The notes beneath the pieces were generated by a model. It worked only from the letters and a program-made list of their open reading frames with translations. It searched no databases and was not told the origin of the DNA. Shown here piece after piece: positions 7,877 through 8,305 of a DNA stretch of 8,305 bases (position 1 is the stretch's first letter; every line of letters starts with the position of its first letter). The stretch lies in assembly GCA_009702305.1 (NCBI GenBank), contig WLIH01000088.1, positions 1 to 8,305 of the forward strand, written 5' to 3'. The translations under genes and the position numbers were made by a program. This DNA comes from Actinomycetota bacterium. GTDB taxonomy: Bacteria; Actinomycetota; Actinomycetes; Propionibacteriales; Nocardioidaceae.

Positions 7877-8305
7877 TCAGGCGTCCGCGCACTCCGTGAT
7901 GCCGTACTCCGTCAGGGCGGCGTTGGTGTCGGCGAAGGGGCTGTCGGCGGTGAGGAATGCAGCCGGGTCGGCCTCGATCTGGTCGAGCAGGTCCTCGGCG
8001 TCGGTGAGGATCCCGTCGAGGAGCTCCTCGTCGCCCTCGGGGAAGCCCAGGTCGCGGATGTCGGAGATCTGGCCGCGGATGCTCGGCACGATGTCGCTGA
8101 CGATCAGGTCGATCGCCACCTCCTCCGTGGTGGGGTCGGGCAGCTCGTCGGTCGCGTCGTCGCCGGCCTCGCAGATGGCGTCGGCCTGCTCGATGAAGTC
8201 GGCCTTGCTGATCGACCCGGCGTCGGTCGATCCCGACGCCGCGTCAGTGGAGGAGTCGTCCGAGGAGTCGTCGGAGCCGCCGCACGCTCCGAGGGTGAGC
8301 ACCAG
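7877..8305 (-). CDS. Small secreted lipoprotein, partial (N-terminus beyond right edge)
   Basis: About 142 residues are visible, opening inside a signal peptide: LVLTLGAC ends in a lipobox (L-G-A-C), followed by GGS and an Asp/Ser-rich low-complexity linker of about 25 residues. The mature domain starts near SKADFIEQADAIC and is acidic and helical, ending ITECADA. Its only two cysteines, in DAIC near the start and TEC near the end, probably form a disulfide outside the membrane. The frame stays open to the window edge, so the start codon lies beyond it; the internal GTG at 8302 is unlikely to be real because it would cut the signal peptide short. This looks like the actinobacterial small lipoproteins with an F-x-x-x-A-D-A-I-C motif, which have no assigned role that I know of. 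The gene ends before the DUF445 promoter and seems to be a separate unit. Confidence 0.85.
   Translation of the reverse strand: MVLTLGACGGSDDSSDDSSTDAASGSTDAGSISKADFIEQADAICEAGDDATDELPDPTTEEVAIDLIVSDIVPSIRGQISDIRDLGFPEGDEELLDGILTDAEDLLDQIEADPAAFLTADSPFADTNAALTEYGITECADA

Noticed and set aside
8236..8280. Repeated tcgtcc/gtcgtc stretch as a possible DNA repeat array
   Set aside because: It encodes the Asp/Ser-rich linker after the lipobox. Low-complexity coding explains it and it lacks regular units and spacers.

Overview
The window is GC-rich throughout (roughly 70% by eye), with strong codon bias and a HAIR-type heat-shock operator. This points to an actinobacterium. Gene content and style suggest a Nocardioides-like member of the Propionibacteriales, but I cannot assign a genus from sequence alone. 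No tRNA, rRNA, CRISPR array, transposase or phage gene is visible. The window reads as ordinary chromosome with one unusual sensory operon.

Layout. (1) 2..2290, minus strand: the disaggregase ClpB, cut by the left edge so that about its last 100 residues are missing. (2) 2291..2498: a divergent control region. It holds an HspR operator (HAIR) overlapping a SigR/SigH-type promoter for clpB, and a separate housekeeping-type promoter facing right. (3) 2499..5415, plus strand: a tightly coupled three-gene operon with ATGA overlaps at both junctions. Its products are a six-helix membrane protein of unknown function, a three-helix membrane protein with a degenerate histidine-kinase dimerisation region, and a soluble REC-PAS-HisKA-HATPase hybrid kinase. 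(4) 5416..5444: a short convergent gap. (5) 5445..7776, minus strand: a two-gene operon, DUF445 membrane protein then an Abi-alpha/DUF4393-like protein. (6) 7777..7876: its promoter and leader, with two palindromes. (7) 7877..8305, minus strand: a small lipoprotein whose first residues lie beyond the right edge.

The most interesting part is the middle operon. The membrane half of the second protein aligns without gaps, in my reading, to helices I and II of the plant ethylene receptor ETR1. It keeps the copper-ligand Cys and His (C67, H71) at the same spacing, and the helix I tyrosine. The following DHp-like helix has Asn (N146) where the phosphoacceptor His should be, and there is no ATPase domain. 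The third gene supplies an intact kinase core preceded by its own receiver domain. No gene in the operon has a DNA-binding output. The simplest model is a membrane metal or small-ligand sensor that signals by protein contact, not by phosphorylation, to the cytoplasmic kinase, whose outputs lie elsewhere.

The right-hand minus-strand genes look like envelope proteins of unknown role. The name Abi-alpha should not be read as proof of phage defence here.
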